A stretch of DNA of 64,000 nucleotides from Anaerocolumna sp. AGMB13025. GTDB lineage: Bacteria; Bacillota; Clostridia; Lachnospirales; Lachnospiraceae. Shown here piece by piece: positions 1-9,363 of the stretch (the first letter of the stretch is position 1; every line of letters begins with the position of its first letter). Position numbers and translations under genes: made by a program. The notes below the pieces were generated by a model that searched no databases, was not told where the DNA came from, and saw only the letters and a program-made list of their open reading frames with translations. The DNA is taken from assembly GCF_029689925.1 (NCBI RefSeq), contig NZ_CP121445.1:2039001-2103000 (forward strand), read 5' to 3'.

Positions 1-96
1 ATCCTTAATACAGAATATATTCCGATTCTTTCCCCGGAAGAAGGTAACCTGATATTAAACGCTCAGACTTTAACCGGCAGTCAGCCAGACCTTTAA
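1..96 (+). CDS. 3' end of an unidentified gene (partial)
   Basis: The frame is open from the first base and ends at a TAA at 94-96, giving the last 31 residues (ending LTGSQPDL) of a protein that begins outside the window. The tail is too short to name a family. A factor-independent terminator follows about 20 bases later, so this gene ends a transcription unit separate from the Tad-like cluster downstream. Confidence 0.5.
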   Translation: MLNTEYIPILSPEEGNLILNAQTLTGSQPDL

Positions 97-117
97 GGGA
101 ATATAGTTTATTAACTT

Positions 118-146
118 AAAAGCTATTTTATAATAGCTTTTTTTTT
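118..146 (+). terminator. Factor-independent terminator
   Basis: A nine-base-pair stem (AAAGCTATT / AATAGCTTT) with a TTAT loop is followed by a run of nine T. It closes the unit that enters from the left. Confidence 0.85.
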
Positions 147-296
147 ATGTCTTTTTTTCCTCGAATTACAGCCTGTAATAAGTCGAAATTAAAAATAATC
201 TATCATATTAATATAGAATATGAATAGTAAATCTGAATTATGGCTAGAAAAACATTTAAAACTTCCAAAATATGAAATAAATAAAAGGTGATAACT

Positions 297-1403
297 ATGT
301 GTAAATTTATGAAAAAACTTTTTGTAATTCTATTGAGTATACTATTACTTCCGACACATTCCTATGCTTTAGCCGGTTATACCACGGATGATCTGCGGGT
401 TTTAATGGGAAGGGAAAGATTATCGGAAGAAGGCACGATACTTGAAATAAAAGCCCTATTAAGCACCTGCTATAAACAGCAGGAGTGGAATGAACTGGTA
501 CAGGGCCTGAAAGATGTTGATGATAAGGAACTGAAAGATTTCAAAGAGAAAGAAGATGCCTGGTATCAGGCCAAGGATAAGCTGGAAGCCAATTTTACCG
601 GTAATAAACCCATAAAGACAATCCTTAGCGATTATGTTAATTATCAGACAGCCGCTTCTCACAGAGCTGCTTACTCAAAGTCCGATGCCTCAGGGTTATC
701 ATTCATTGATGCGGGTGATATTAAAGCAAAAATAGACTATGCAAATTCCATATTAGAAGGGGCGGATGATAAAACTAAGATTGGCGTTATCGGATATAAG
801 ATGAAGACCTTCACAAAAGCCAATTTACTAATTACGGTTCCATTTGGGCGTTCTTATTCTATAGACAGCGGAAAAGAGCAGGACAGTAACGGGCTTACAA
901 TAGCAGTCCCTCAGGACATAAAGGTGTATTCCCAGTTTAATGGAACCGTAGCAGGAGTAACCGATAATACGGTTACAATCAGAACCGGTAAATCAATTGA
1001 AATTGAATACCTAGGCATAAAACCTGCTGTGGGTAAAAATCAAAAAGTGAAACAATATGGCTTAATTGGTACAACAAAATCAAAAACCATGACAATAAAA
1101 TTTAAACTGAACACAGTATATGAAGATCCGCTATTACTATATGGTTCTATGAGCACAGTCTGGTATGAACTATGGAAAAGTTCGAATCCCGGCTGTGCCA
1201 TAGATATAAATAATTACACCGTTTTATTGGATAAGCTGCCGGAAAAAGAAATAGAAAAAGCGCCGGAGCTTTATAATGCCGGTACTATTACAAACCAGGA
1301 CGGTCTCTCTAAGAAAATTATTATTGAGGGTGATAATGGTTATACAAACACACCGGATCACCTGATATTGGATAAAACAGAGGCCGGAAGCACTACAGAT
1401 TAA
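297..1403 (+). CDS. Exported protein, degenerate M23/LytM-like C-terminal region, first gene of Tad-like cluster
   Basis: A 368-residue protein with a signal peptide at residues 1-25 (basic start, hydrophobic run, cut probable after SYALA). Residues 30-150 are charged and probably helical. Residues 160-290 form a beta-rich region whose layout (a VPFGRSY stretch, then a FNGTVAGV turn) recalls LytM/M23 endopeptidase domains, but the metal-binding histidine motifs are not visible, so it is probably not catalytic. I chose ATG 297 because AAGGTGAT lies 6-8 bases upstream; a GTG at 288 is in frame but is inside that ribosome binding site. It leads the cluster of pilus-type genes and may help the machine through the cell wall; that role is inferred. 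The family is not firmly recognised. Confidence 0.75.
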   Translation: MCKFMKKLFVILLSILLLPTHSYALAGYTTDDLRVLMGRERLSEEGTILEIKALLSTCYKQQEWNELVQGLKDVDDKELKDFKEKEDAWYQAKDKLEANFTGNKPIKTILSDYVNYQTAASHRAAYSKSDASGLSFIDAGDIKAKIDYANSILEGADDKTKIGVIGYKMKTFTKANLLITVPFGRSYSIDSGKEQDSNGLTIAVPQDIKVYSQFNGTVAGVTDNTVTIRTGKSIEIEYLGIKPAVGKNQKVKQYGLIGTTKSKTMTIKFKLNTVYEDPLLLYGSMSTVWYELWKSSNPGCAIDINNYTVLLDKLPEKEIEKAPELYNAGTITNQDGLSKKIIIEGDNGYTNTPDHLILDKTEAGSTTD

Positions 1404-1433
1404 AATAATATTCAGGAAGGAGGCAGAGTTGTT

Positions 1434-2255
1434 TTGATTGCAAAACATATCCATAAGAAAAATAAAAAAGAAACAAAACAAAATCCAATTAATGAACAAA
1501 ACCCAATTAATGAACAAAACCCTATCGGTGAAGAAAACTCAACCAGTAAACAAAAACCAATCGATAAACAAAAATCAATCGATAAACAAAAACCAACCAA
1601 CAAACAAAAACCAATCAATAAACAAAAACTAACCATTAAACAAAAGCAAATAGTAATCACAACGGTATCCCTGGTAATGCTTCTTATTCTGATAACCTTT
1701 ATTTTTATAAAGATAAATAAAAAAGATATTGTTGAATCAACAGTTGATACAAAGAATTACATAATAACAGAATACTTCACGGAAAACAGCGGTGAAACAA
1801 TAAATTATTATGAGGTCCGTTATTATCCGGAGAAACAAAAATCTTATCTTGTATTAAATGAGAAAAACAGTAATAAAGCAGAAAAAACCGTAATGGAAGT
1901 AAAAACGGAATTCAGGAAGGAAGGTATTAAACTCACACTAGATAATAAAATCAGAACGAAGGTTAAGAACCTATCACAGTTTGCAGATGATTCTGGATTT
2001 ATCTTTACCTGTAAAATTGATGAAGTACAGGATTTCTTAACAAAGGAAGGAGTAAACGGCACCATTATGTTTACATATGGGACGCCGTCTTATTTTGAAT
2101 GTTATGTCAAAAAGGAGACAGGCGAGGTGATGAGAGGGTTACTCCTGTATGATTCAGGTAATAAAACAGGTACGCTGATCTATAAACAATGCAGGGAACC
2201 AGTATTAATTCCGGCAGCCACTGACTTAGTCACTGTTATTGAAAACAAACAGTAA
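1434..2255 (+). CDS. Single-pass membrane protein with repetitive cytoplasmic N-terminus
   Basis: A 273-residue protein starting at TTG 1434, with AAGGAGG about 10 bases upstream. Residues 15-74 are low complexity (units like NKQKPI) encoded by 18-bp tandem repeats. One hydrophobic helix follows at about residues 75-96, then a roughly 175-residue domain, probably outside the membrane, with alternating beta segments and no cysteines near its start. The topology (basic N-terminus in, domain out) suits an accessory subunit of a surface machine. It sits 30 bases after the preceding gene, so they are probably co-transcribed. I do not recognise the outer domain; the function is unknown. Confidence 0.75.
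   Translation: MIAKHIHKKNKKETKQNPINEQNPINEQNPIGEENSTSKQKPIDKQKSIDKQKPTNKQKPINKQKLTIKQKQIVITTVSLVMLLILITFIFIKINKKDIVESTVDTKNYIITEYFTENSGETINYYEVRYYPEKQKSYLVLNEKNSNKAEKTVMEVKTEFRKEGIKLTLDNKIRTKVKNLSQFADDSGFIFTCKIDEVQDFLTKEGVNGTIMFTYGTPSYFECYVKKETGEVMRGLLLYDSGNKTGTLIYKQCREPVLIPAATDLVTVIENKQ
1477..1656 (+). repeat. 18-bp coding tandem repeat, about 10 units
   Basis: Units of the form AACAAAAACCAATCGATA repeat about ten times with substitutions inside the reading frame of the 1434-2255 gene. The period is a multiple of three, so copy-number change would lengthen or shorten the Lys/Gln/Pro-rich arm without a frameshift. Confidence 0.85.
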
Positions 2256-2399
2256 AATCATCATTGAAGAAAAAGCTGTCACAGGAATGGCATGCTAATC
2301 CCATTGGAGATTACCGTTTTAAATGCCGCATGAAACGGCTTCTTGACTGGAAAGTTAAAAGAAAACATAAGAATAGAAAGGATAGGTAAGGGTGTAAGT

Positions 2400-3344
2400 A
2401 TGTATTCAAAAAAGAAATATTTTATTATGGCTGCGGTGCTGGTATTATTGCTGGCGGCTGCCGGTATTTTCATTGTTGTTAGAAATTATCAGAATATCAT
2501 AAGCCAGAGAGAGGAAGAAATCGACGGTCTTGTTAAGCAGTTGGATGAAATCGGTGATTTAGTTACCGTATATCAGTTAAATGCAGAAGCAAAAAGTGGT
2601 ACCAAGATGCAGGATTTTCAATTTTCAGAGGTCGAGATACCGGAATATTCGGTTCCGGAGCATGCGGTCTTATCCCTTGAGGATATAAAAGGGTTTTACT
2701 ATAAAATAGCTTTAGGCAAAGGAACCATTATAACGTCTGATATGCTGATGCAGCAGGAACTAACAGATGATGAAAGAACGTTGGATGTAGTACTTGATGA
2801 AATTCCAATCGGACTTGAAATCGGAGATTATGTAGATATCAGAATTGCATTTCCCTTAGGGCAGGATTATATCGCCATGACCCATAAACAAGTGGTGGAA
2901 ATCAACGGGGCTACACTTAAGTTAATCGTCTCCCAGCAGGATTTCTATGCATACCAATCCATGCAGACCGATGAAGCACTATTCTCAAGTACTAAGGCAT
3001 ATGGCTCTACTTATATTGAAGGAGGAGTACAGGCAGCTGCAAAACAGTATTATCCAGTCAGTCTTGATGTATTAAAAACTATGTTATTGGATCCCAACAT
3101 TGATACCTCTGATTACAGTGATGTGTTAAAACGGAGGGAACAGTTGGAAAAACAGTTATTAAGTTCTGAGAAAGTAACCATTAATGATACCGTGACAAAT
3201 GGAAAAGAAAGCCTTGCTGATAAATTCAGAGAAGCGAAAGCCGATTATGATTCTTTGCAGGAGAAAAAACAGGCAGCCGCTGCCTATCAGCAGAAACAGG
3301 AAGAAACGAAAAAAACAGAAGAAGATTCAACAAGTGATAATTAA
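2400..3344 (+). CDS. CpaB/RcpC-like SAF-domain protein of Tad-like cluster
   Basis: A 314-residue protein with one N-terminal membrane helix (residues 9-27), a short coiled coil, then a SAF-like domain at about residues 80-150 (VPEHAVLSLEDIKGFYY, later GKGTIITSDML and an IPIGLEIGDYVDIR stretch). In Tad systems CpaB/RcpC proteins carry this domain and work in pilus assembly at the envelope. The C-terminal 60 residues are Lys/Glu/Gln rich and probably helical. ATG 2400 is preferred because AAGGGTG lies just upstream; an in-frame TTG at 2343 has no site. Its place directly before the ATPase genes supports the assignment. Firmicutes lack the outer-membrane secretin that RcpC partners elsewhere, so its exact contact is unknown. 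Confidence 0.75.
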   Translation: MYSKKKYFIMAAVLVLLLAAAGIFIVVRNYQNIISQREEEIDGLVKQLDEIGDLVTVYQLNAEAKSGTKMQDFQFSEVEIPEYSVPEHAVLSLEDIKGFYYKIALGKGTIITSDMLMQQELTDDERTLDVVLDEIPIGLEIGDYVDIRIAFPLGQDYIAMTHKQVVEINGATLKLIVSQQDFYAYQSMQTDEALFSSTKAYGSTYIEGGVQAAAKQYYPVSLDVLKTMLLDPNIDTSDYSDVLKRREQLEKQLLSSEKVTINDTVTNGKESLADKFREAKADYDSLQEKKQAAAAYQQKQEETKKTEEDSTSDN

Positions 3345-3451
3345 AACGGTTGTTCAGAAAAGCAGATGATAATCAGGTATTTCCATGGGTTTGCTACCCT
3401 TGGTACACCCGGTTTGTTCATTATAATAACGAATAAGGAGACAATCAAAGT

Positions 3452-4096
3452 ATGATAAAAATAGCAATTACAGGAAAAGCTGACAAAAGAATATTAGCAT
3501 ATCCCTTGATGAGAGCATGTTCCATATCCGGGCATACCTCAGTTGTTACGGATGATGCGGCCTATAAAAGATTATATGCCGGAAAAGAGAATTATGGTGA
3601 AATCGAAGACATCAAAATTAATGTTTTATTTGAGTTGACCGATGAAACCCTGAAAGGAATTGAAGAGCAGGCGGTTATAGACGAAACAGAGTATCTGATC
3701 GTAATCTCTGATTCATATTATCCAAAAGACGCAGACCATATTTTAATGCTGTGTGAACAAAATTGCACCTTTTTAGGGAATTATATTGAAGATATCATTG
3801 ATAATCAGAATAATAATGTGACCTTTGGGACCTTAACATTATTTCCTCATAAAATTAAGGCCTTTGTTCCAAAAGAAGTACATATGCATCAGATCACCTG
3901 GAAGCCGGAACATTCCATGTATCTGTTTCAAGTAGAGGAAATGAGGCAGTTACAGCCCTTAAAAGATAAATTCATAACCGCCTTATTAGTAAATGCTTTT
4001 GCTGCTCCCCTTAATATCAAGCCTGCTTCCTTAAACAGTTTATTAAAAAGAAAGCGGTATGCATATATGAAGAAAGACAATCGGAAGGAGGCCTGA
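3452..4096 (+). CDS. Conserved-looking cytoplasmic protein paired with TadZ-like ATPase
   Basis: A 214-residue soluble protein with no signal or membrane segment. The first 130 residues alternate strands and helices (start MIKIAITGKADKR, later YLIVISDSYYP), like a Rossmann or receiver-like fold, without a clear nucleotide-binding glycine loop. It ends two bases before the ATG of the ATPase gene, so the two are translationally coupled. TadZ/CpaE proteins often carry a receiver-like domain in front of the ATPase; this gene could supply that part as a separate polypeptide, but that is a guess. No family is recognised with confidence. Confidence 0.7.
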   Translation: MIKIAITGKADKRILAYPLMRACSISGHTSVVTDDAAYKRLYAGKENYGEIEDIKINVLFELTDETLKGIEEQAVIDETEYLIVISDSYYPKDADHILMLCEQNCTFLGNYIEDIIDNQNNNVTFGTLTLFPHKIKAFVPKEVHMHQITWKPEHSMYLFQVEEMRQLQPLKDKFITALLVNAFAAPLNIKPASLNSLLKRKRYAYMKKDNRKEA

Positions 4097-4098
4097 TA

Positions 4099-4923
4099 AT
4101 GAATATATCAGTAATTTCGCCCCACATTCACGGCAATGGGAATACTACCATCGCGGCGCTGTTAGCCTTTGAATTGTCTTCCCGGAATAAAGATGTTTGC
4201 TTAACCCATGTGACCAGTAAATCGGAGTCCATGTTTCCATACTTTGGATTTGAAGAATCGGATGACCAGACAAGTAATCCCCTGCAGCTTATCAATCTGA
4301 TTCGAGAAGGGGGGCTCAGAAAAGAAGAAATCAGCAATTATTGCAGGGAAGTTACCGACAGACTGGATTTATTCAGTCTGGACACCTTTACTTCAAAAAC
4401 AGGGAAAGAAACCAACGTGAGTGAAGAGCAGATGCAGACAGTACTGTCTTTTATCTGTAAGGAATTCCCCTATGATTACATTATATTTGATATCGATGAA
4501 AATAATCTGGAAAAAGAAAATGTAAAAATGGCTCTTGCCCATACGGATTGCCTTGTTTTTGTTTTGTCTCAATCGTTAACAGAACTAAAAAGATTTGCAG
4601 CACAAAAAACAAAGATATTAAAACAAACCGCAAACATACCTAATTTAGTTGTTATAAACAAGTACAGTGATATGATAGGAACTCTAAAGGACGCTGCCAA
4701 TATCCTGGGGATCAAACGTCCGAACAAGTGGTATCGTATCAGGTTCAATCAATGGATTCCCTATTGTGAAAACAGGGGACAGTTAAAATATTTAGCTGAA
4801 CAGATTCAAAAAAGGAACGTAGACGTAATTGAATTGGATTCCGATATTAAACATTTGGCCGGAGGCGTACAAAGCATAAAACAAGCCTCAAGAGAGCAAA
4901 AAAGAATAGTAAGGGGATATTAA
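4099..4923 (+). CDS. TadZ/CpaE-like ParA-superfamily protein with atypical P-loop
   Basis: A 274-residue protein whose N-terminal layout (MNISVISPHIHGNGNTTIA, then a helix) matches the start of ParA/MinD ATPases. The phosphate loop reads HGNGNTT where the classic form is GGxGKT, so the usual lysine is absent. TadZ-type proteins of pilus systems are known for atypical P-loops, so the deviation fits a localisation factor. A FDIDE stretch at about residues 133-137 is at the Walker B position, and VINKYSD near residue 194 resembles the base-recognition strand. It sits between its coupled partner and the CpaF-like ATPase, probably placing the machine at a cell site. Confidence 0.75.
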   Translation: MNISVISPHIHGNGNTTIAALLAFELSSRNKDVCLTHVTSKSESMFPYFGFEESDDQTSNPLQLINLIREGGLRKEEISNYCREVTDRLDLFSLDTFTSKTGKETNVSEEQMQTVLSFICKEFPYDYIIFDIDENNLEKENVKMALAHTDCLVFVLSQSLTELKRFAAQKTKILKQTANIPNLVVINKYSDMIGTLKDAANILGIKRPNKWYRIRFNQWIPYCENRGQLKYLAEQIQKRNVDVIELDSDIKHLAGGVQSIKQASREQKRIVRGY

Positions 4924-4938
4924 AAAGGAGGTGTAACT

Positions 4939-6978
4939 ATGAGTAATTTTAATCTTGCATTAGCTTCCATCTTAGCAATTACCCTGATTGTCTTTATATT
5001 GTATATACGTGCGAAAGCTAAAAAACAGGTGGTGATAGAAGAAGATCTATCATCCTTCGAAGAAGTCCTGGATGCGCTTAAAATATATATTGTAAATTTA
5101 ACCAAAGAAGATTCCATTGCCAGTTTGGAATCAGATGATGATTTAAAACGGCTTGCAAAAAGAAAGGCCCAGAGAAAGGAAGCTTTAAAGAATTCTGTTT
5201 ATGGTCTGGATGGAGCAAAATTAATGGTAAAAGAAATGATCCACTTATTTCTTGAGGATCATATGAAACCGGAAAAGATAAGACAGATTATCGGTCTTGA
5301 CAGAGAAAGTGAACCAAACACCAACACAATGTTTGAGATTATCATGTATAAGTATAAAAAAATATACGGCAGAGATGCATTGACAAAGTGGATTCTTGAG
5401 AACGGATTTGAGCGGGAAAGACCGGCCGTTGGTATCGGAAGAGAGAATGATACGGCCTATTATATTACAAAAGCAGACCTTGAGGAAAGTTATTTTGTTC
5501 TGGATTATCACCTGACGGATGCAGAGGTTACCGATATATTTACAACGCTTTTGTATCAGGCTTATAAAGGGTTTGGGTGTATTGACACCTTGGCGGAAAT
5601 GAATGTTAACGGTTATAATGTGGGAGTCTCTGGTTCAGTAATGGATGCTGTAAACGTTAATAGTTCCCAGTCCGGCAAAGAGAATTCAGAAGCCTCCAGT
5701 GAAGCAACCAATGCTTTATGGTTGTATTTTAAAGGCTCTTATATACACTTGCAATTTCTGGATTTTGGTTCGGAAGATGAGATCAGACGTATTATACAGC
5801 TCTTAATCCGTTGGAATTCTCCCGGCCCCTTATCTGCAAAGCGGGGTTATCTTGTGAATACCATGCACGATAAATCCCGTATCTTAGCCGTAAGACCTCC
5901 GGCAGGTGAAATGTGGGCGGCTTTTGTCCGTAAATTCACCTTGGATATTATTTCTCCGGAAGCACTGGTTATAAAACCAGGGGTAACAGACGGAGAACTT
6001 GCCATCAAATTAATTGAGTTTTTAATGCGTGGTCAGGTAACTACTGCTGTTACCGGACGCCAGGGCTCTGGCAAGACTACACTTATGAAGGCAATCATAG
6101 CTTATATGGACCCCCGTTATAATATTCGTGTTTTAGAAATGGCACCGGAAATGTACCTTCGTGAAATATATCCCAATAGAAATATTTATTCCGTACAAGA
6201 AACCGATACGGTTACTGCGGAATCCCTGCAGGATGCCTTAAAAAAATCAGACTCCTCTATTACGATTATCGGTGAAGTTGCTACGGATCCGGTAGCGGCC
6301 CGTATGATACAGCTGGCTATGACGGGTTCTTTATTTACCCTATTCTCTCATCATGCCAACGAAGCAAAAGACCTGGTACTCACCTTAAGAAACTCCCTTG
6401 TTAATGCCGGCGGCTTTGATAACATGACTACTGCGGAGAAGCAGGTTACCGATGTCTTAAAAATCAATGTTCATCTTGATTTTACCCCGGATGGGAAGCG
6501 GTATATAAAACGTATTACAGAAATTACTCAATTAGAGGAAGGAATTCCATATCCGGAGTTTAAAAAAGAGTCTGGTTCGGAAGAATCAATCTACGAGCTG
6601 AATAAGGAATATTATACTAGACAGACAGACCGAATCTCCTTTTCTACAAGAGATATCTTAACTTATAACACGGATACGGATACCTATGAAGCCAAAGAGG
6701 AATTCAGTGATGGCTTATATAAAAAAATCCGGGAGGTACTATCAAAGAAAGAGAGGGAGGAATTCGAGAAATTCATGGCTTATTATTGGAGAGGTGAAAC
6801 TTTTAAGGATTATGAAGGGGTCGCCAAAAAAGAAGCCTATGATGATAATGCCAAGTTTGGCAGCGCTAAGATAGCCAATAGCTATAATGAAGAAGACGAC
6901 TCTGTGGATTTTAATTCCGCCGTTGCTTTCCTTAGTAATAGAAGTTCTGTTGCAAAACAATTTAATATGGGAGAATAA
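4939..6978 (+). CDS. CpaF/TadA-like secretion ATPase
   Basis: A 679-residue protein of the VirB11/PulE-type ATPase superfamily. It has an N-terminal hydrophobic helix (residues 5-23), which is unusual for CpaF, a long helical N-domain, and the motor at about residues 330-560. The Walker A motif is GRQGSGKTT near residue 372, and the later segment IIGEVATDP matches the Walker B region. HH in LFSHHANEAKD fits the conserved His box. About 100 extra C-terminal residues are acidic and probably disordered. An AAAAAGGAGGTG site precedes ATG 4939. It should power pilin assembly together with the next gene's membrane protein. Confidence 0.88.
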   Translation: MSNFNLALASILAITLIVFILYIRAKAKKQVVIEEDLSSFEEVLDALKIYIVNLTKEDSIASLESDDDLKRLAKRKAQRKEALKNSVYGLDGAKLMVKEMIHLFLEDHMKPEKIRQIIGLDRESEPNTNTMFEIIMYKYKKIYGRDALTKWILENGFERERPAVGIGRENDTAYYITKADLEESYFVLDYHLTDAEVTDIFTTLLYQAYKGFGCIDTLAEMNVNGYNVGVSGSVMDAVNVNSSQSGKENSEASSEATNALWLYFKGSYIHLQFLDFGSEDEIRRIIQLLIRWNSPGPLSAKRGYLVNTMHDKSRILAVRPPAGEMWAAFVRKFTLDIISPEALVIKPGVTDGELAIKLIEFLMRGQVTTAVTGRQGSGKTTLMKAIIAYMDPRYNIRVLEMAPEMYLREIYPNRNIYSVQETDTVTAESLQDALKKSDSSITIIGEVATDPVAARMIQLAMTGSLFTLFSHHANEAKDLVLTLRNSLVNAGGFDNMTTAEKQVTDVLKINVHLDFTPDGKRYIKRITEITQLEEGIPYPEFKKESGSEESIYELNKEYYTRQTDRISFSTRDILTYNTDTDTYEAKEEFSDGLYKKIREVLSKKEREEFEKFMAYYWRGETFKDYEGVAKKEAYDDNAKFGSAKIANSYNEEDDSVDFNSAVAFLSNRSSVAKQFNMGE

Positions 6979-7001
6979 CAGGGAGATGGAGGTAGGATAC
7001 C

Positions 7002-9068
7002 ATGAAGAATATAATTGAACTATTTAAATCTCCTGTTATGATTGCCGGACTGCTGGCTGTTTTGATATTAATGATTGCAGGAGCTATTATATTAAACTTA
7101 TCGAAACAAAAAGTTAATTATAAAAAACAAACAAAACAGGAAGCCTTTTATTGTTGTTTATATGAAGAATACAAAAAATTTCCTGTTTTAAAAACCTATT
7201 TAAGGGTTATGACAAAAAAATTATCCTCCATGTCCGTTTACAGCAAAAATGAGGTCAAATCGCTGGTTTCTAAATATTTGACCGTAACAATGGTCGGTGT
7301 TGTAATAACAACCTCCGTCGCCTTGCTGATATTTAGTGATATTGCCAGTGTAATATTATGCGCAGTTTTATCCTATATCTTGTTTACCACGATGCTGGAA
7401 AAAAGAATGGAACGCATCAATTATATAGTCTATACTCAGTTGAAATATGCCATGGAATCCATTCGCTTAGAGTACATGAGATGCAACGATGTTGTAGAAG
7501 CCCTTGAAACAGCAGTATATGGCAATCGAATCGCTAAAATTATGGAGAGTATCCATGGAGTACTGATTTCTACCAAGGGTGAATTAAGACTCAAAGAGTT
7601 TTTTGAATCCACACCCTTTAAACCCATACAAACCTTAGCTTACGTTTGTTATTCCATTAATAACACGGGTGATGAGTTTGATGCGGAGGGTAACTCCACA
7701 TTTATTTCAACTTTACTTATTATGAATAAAGATATTAATCAGGAGTTGGAAAGGCAGGATTATCAGTTTATGAAGTTTGGAAAACTGGAATATCTTACTT
7801 TAATTCCAATCCCATGCATCCCTTTGATTCAGATGTTCCTTTTAAAATATATGCCGGGTACATCAATTATTATACAGGGAATGACAGGTTATGTAATCAG
7901 GATTTTAATAATTGTGGCCTGTATTTATTGTTATGATTATATATCCAAAGCAAACAGCATGCATGTCGTAAAAGAAGATGACAGAATCCTTTTTATCTAT
8001 AATTTATTAAAATATAAAACGCTGAAACATTTTATTAAAAATATAACACCGAAAAACAGAAAGAGAAGACTCTTAAACCAAAAGCTATTAAATGCGTTTT
8101 CTAAAAAATCCATAGAGGAATTTTATGTAGAGAAACTGTTATATGCCGTTGCTGCTTTTACCTTTTGTATGTTGTTGTTTTTCAGCGCTACCATAGCCGG
8201 CAGGAACTATATGCTTCATTATACCGGTTCTTTATCTTTAATTTCCGATGAGAAAGATTACAACGATAAAAGCGGGAAACCGATGTATACCCAACAAGAT
8301 ATACTGGACATGGACATGACCTACATAGCACTTAGAAATCAAGGCAAGTTTGATTTTAAACATATAACAGGGAACCCAGATGATGAAAAGGAGGAATTGA
8401 CCCAGTTAATCCGTGGAACGATGCCGGATATCAATGATTTGCAGGTACAGGATCAAAAAGCCAGACTGGAAAAGAAATATGACTGGCTTCAGAAGGTTCG
8501 GTTTTATTGGTACTATATTGATATATCCTTTGTTATTGCCGTTATTGGATTTTTCCTGCCGGATATTAATATAAAGAAGCGCAGCAACTTTTTAAAGGAG
8601 GAAGAGGAGGAGGAATTCTTACAGCTCCAGACAATTATGACCATTCTTATGTCTATGAATTGTGATACCATGGAAGCCCTTGAGCATCTGACCCAGATTT
8701 CCACCATGCATAAGGACATGCTGACTTACTGTTATCAGGGCTATGCCTCTAATCCGATTAAGGAATTAAACATCATGATTGATAAAACCCCGATACCGGA
8801 TTTTAAGCGTTTTATCGAAAAGATGAAAATGACGGTGGATGAATTATCCCTGGAAGAAGCGTTTAGTGACTTAATTCAAAACCGGGAGCATATCTGTAAT
8901 ACCCGTGATGAAGTACTGAAAAATAATATTGATAACCGCAGGAATAAATGCGGTCAAAGAGCGAAAATGCCTTTTATGATGACCCTTATCTTATTATTTG
9001 TATTTCCTCTTATGTATATGGGATATACAGAGATGATGTCTGGTATCAATGATTTACAGGGTATATAA
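7002..9068 (+). CDS. TadB/TadC-like integral membrane platform protein, apparently two T2SF-like halves
   Basis: A 688-residue membrane protein. Hydrophobic segments lie at about 12-30, 90-125, 265-310, 380-400, 500-520 and 655-675. Two cytoplasmic helical regions resemble the type II secretion F (T2SF) fold: one around residues 145-260 (LKYAMESIRLEYMRCNDVVE, then GTxEF-like spacing) and a second around residues 540-650 (TIMTILMSMNCDTMEALEHL). In standard Tad systems TadB and TadC are two separate proteins of about 300 residues; here one chain could hold both. It follows the ATPase by 23 bases. The platform role is inferred from fold and position. Confidence 0.75.
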   Translation: MKNIIELFKSPVMIAGLLAVLILMIAGAIILNLSKQKVNYKKQTKQEAFYCCLYEEYKKFPVLKTYLRVMTKKLSSMSVYSKNEVKSLVSKYLTVTMVGVVITTSVALLIFSDIASVILCAVLSYILFTTMLEKRMERINYIVYTQLKYAMESIRLEYMRCNDVVEALETAVYGNRIAKIMESIHGVLISTKGELRLKEFFESTPFKPIQTLAYVCYSINNTGDEFDAEGNSTFISTLLIMNKDINQELERQDYQFMKFGKLEYLTLIPIPCIPLIQMFLLKYMPGTSIIIQGMTGYVIRILIIVACIYCYDYISKANSMHVVKEDDRILFIYNLLKYKTLKHFIKNITPKNRKRRLLNQKLLNAFSKKSIEEFYVEKLLYAVAAFTFCMLLFFSATIAGRNYMLHYTGSLSLISDEKDYNDKSGKPMYTQQDILDMDMTYIALRNQGKFDFKHITGNPDDEKEELTQLIRGTMPDINDLQVQDQKARLEKKYDWLQKVRFYWYYIDISFVIAVIGFFLPDINIKKRSNFLKEEEEEEFLQLQTIMTILMSMNCDTMEALEHLTQISTMHKDMLTYCYQGYASNPIKELNIMIDKTPIPDFKRFIEKMKMTVDELSLEEAFSDLIQNREHICNTRDEVLKNNIDNRRNKCGQRAKMPFMMTLILLFVFPLMYMGYTEMMSGINDLQGI

Positions 9069-9363
9069 AACGGTAATAAAATACAAAAACAATTATAAGA
9101 AGACCTTAAAAGTTTAAAATGCAGCTAGAAGGAAAGTTTGTTAGCTGTCTAAAAGATATAGATAACAGGCAGAAAAAAAGTAAAAATAAATCGGAAAAAA
9201 AGAAGAGGAATAAAGCAGATTTTTAAAAATGTCTGTCATATTAGTTGTAGAAACACAAACAAAAACAATCCGGTTTTAACAACTTATACCGGAACGGTTA
9301 TTGTTAATTCCCAAAACAATAACAAAGAACTGCAAAATAAAAATAAGAAAGGATTGATTAAAA
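9069..9363 (+). promoter_or_regulatory. Leader region of the major pilin-like gene with hairpin
   Basis: This 295-base gap is A-rich and holds no convincing gene. At 9297-9323 a nine-base-pair perfect hairpin (GTTATTGTT / AACAATAAC) lies about 40 bases before the pilin start, preceded by a smaller CCGG/CCGG pairing at 9270-9292. AAAGGATTG then serves as ribosome binding site. A 5' hairpin could protect a pilin message from decay; no clear promoter hexamers could be fixed. Confidence 0.4.

Noticed and set aside
1477..1656. 18-bp repeats resembling an array
   Set aside because: Contiguous in-frame coding repeats without spacers.
1412..1660. Minus-strand Cys/Phe/Leu-rich frame
   Set aside because: Antisense of the repeat region in the 1434 gene; composition is a by-product of the repeat.
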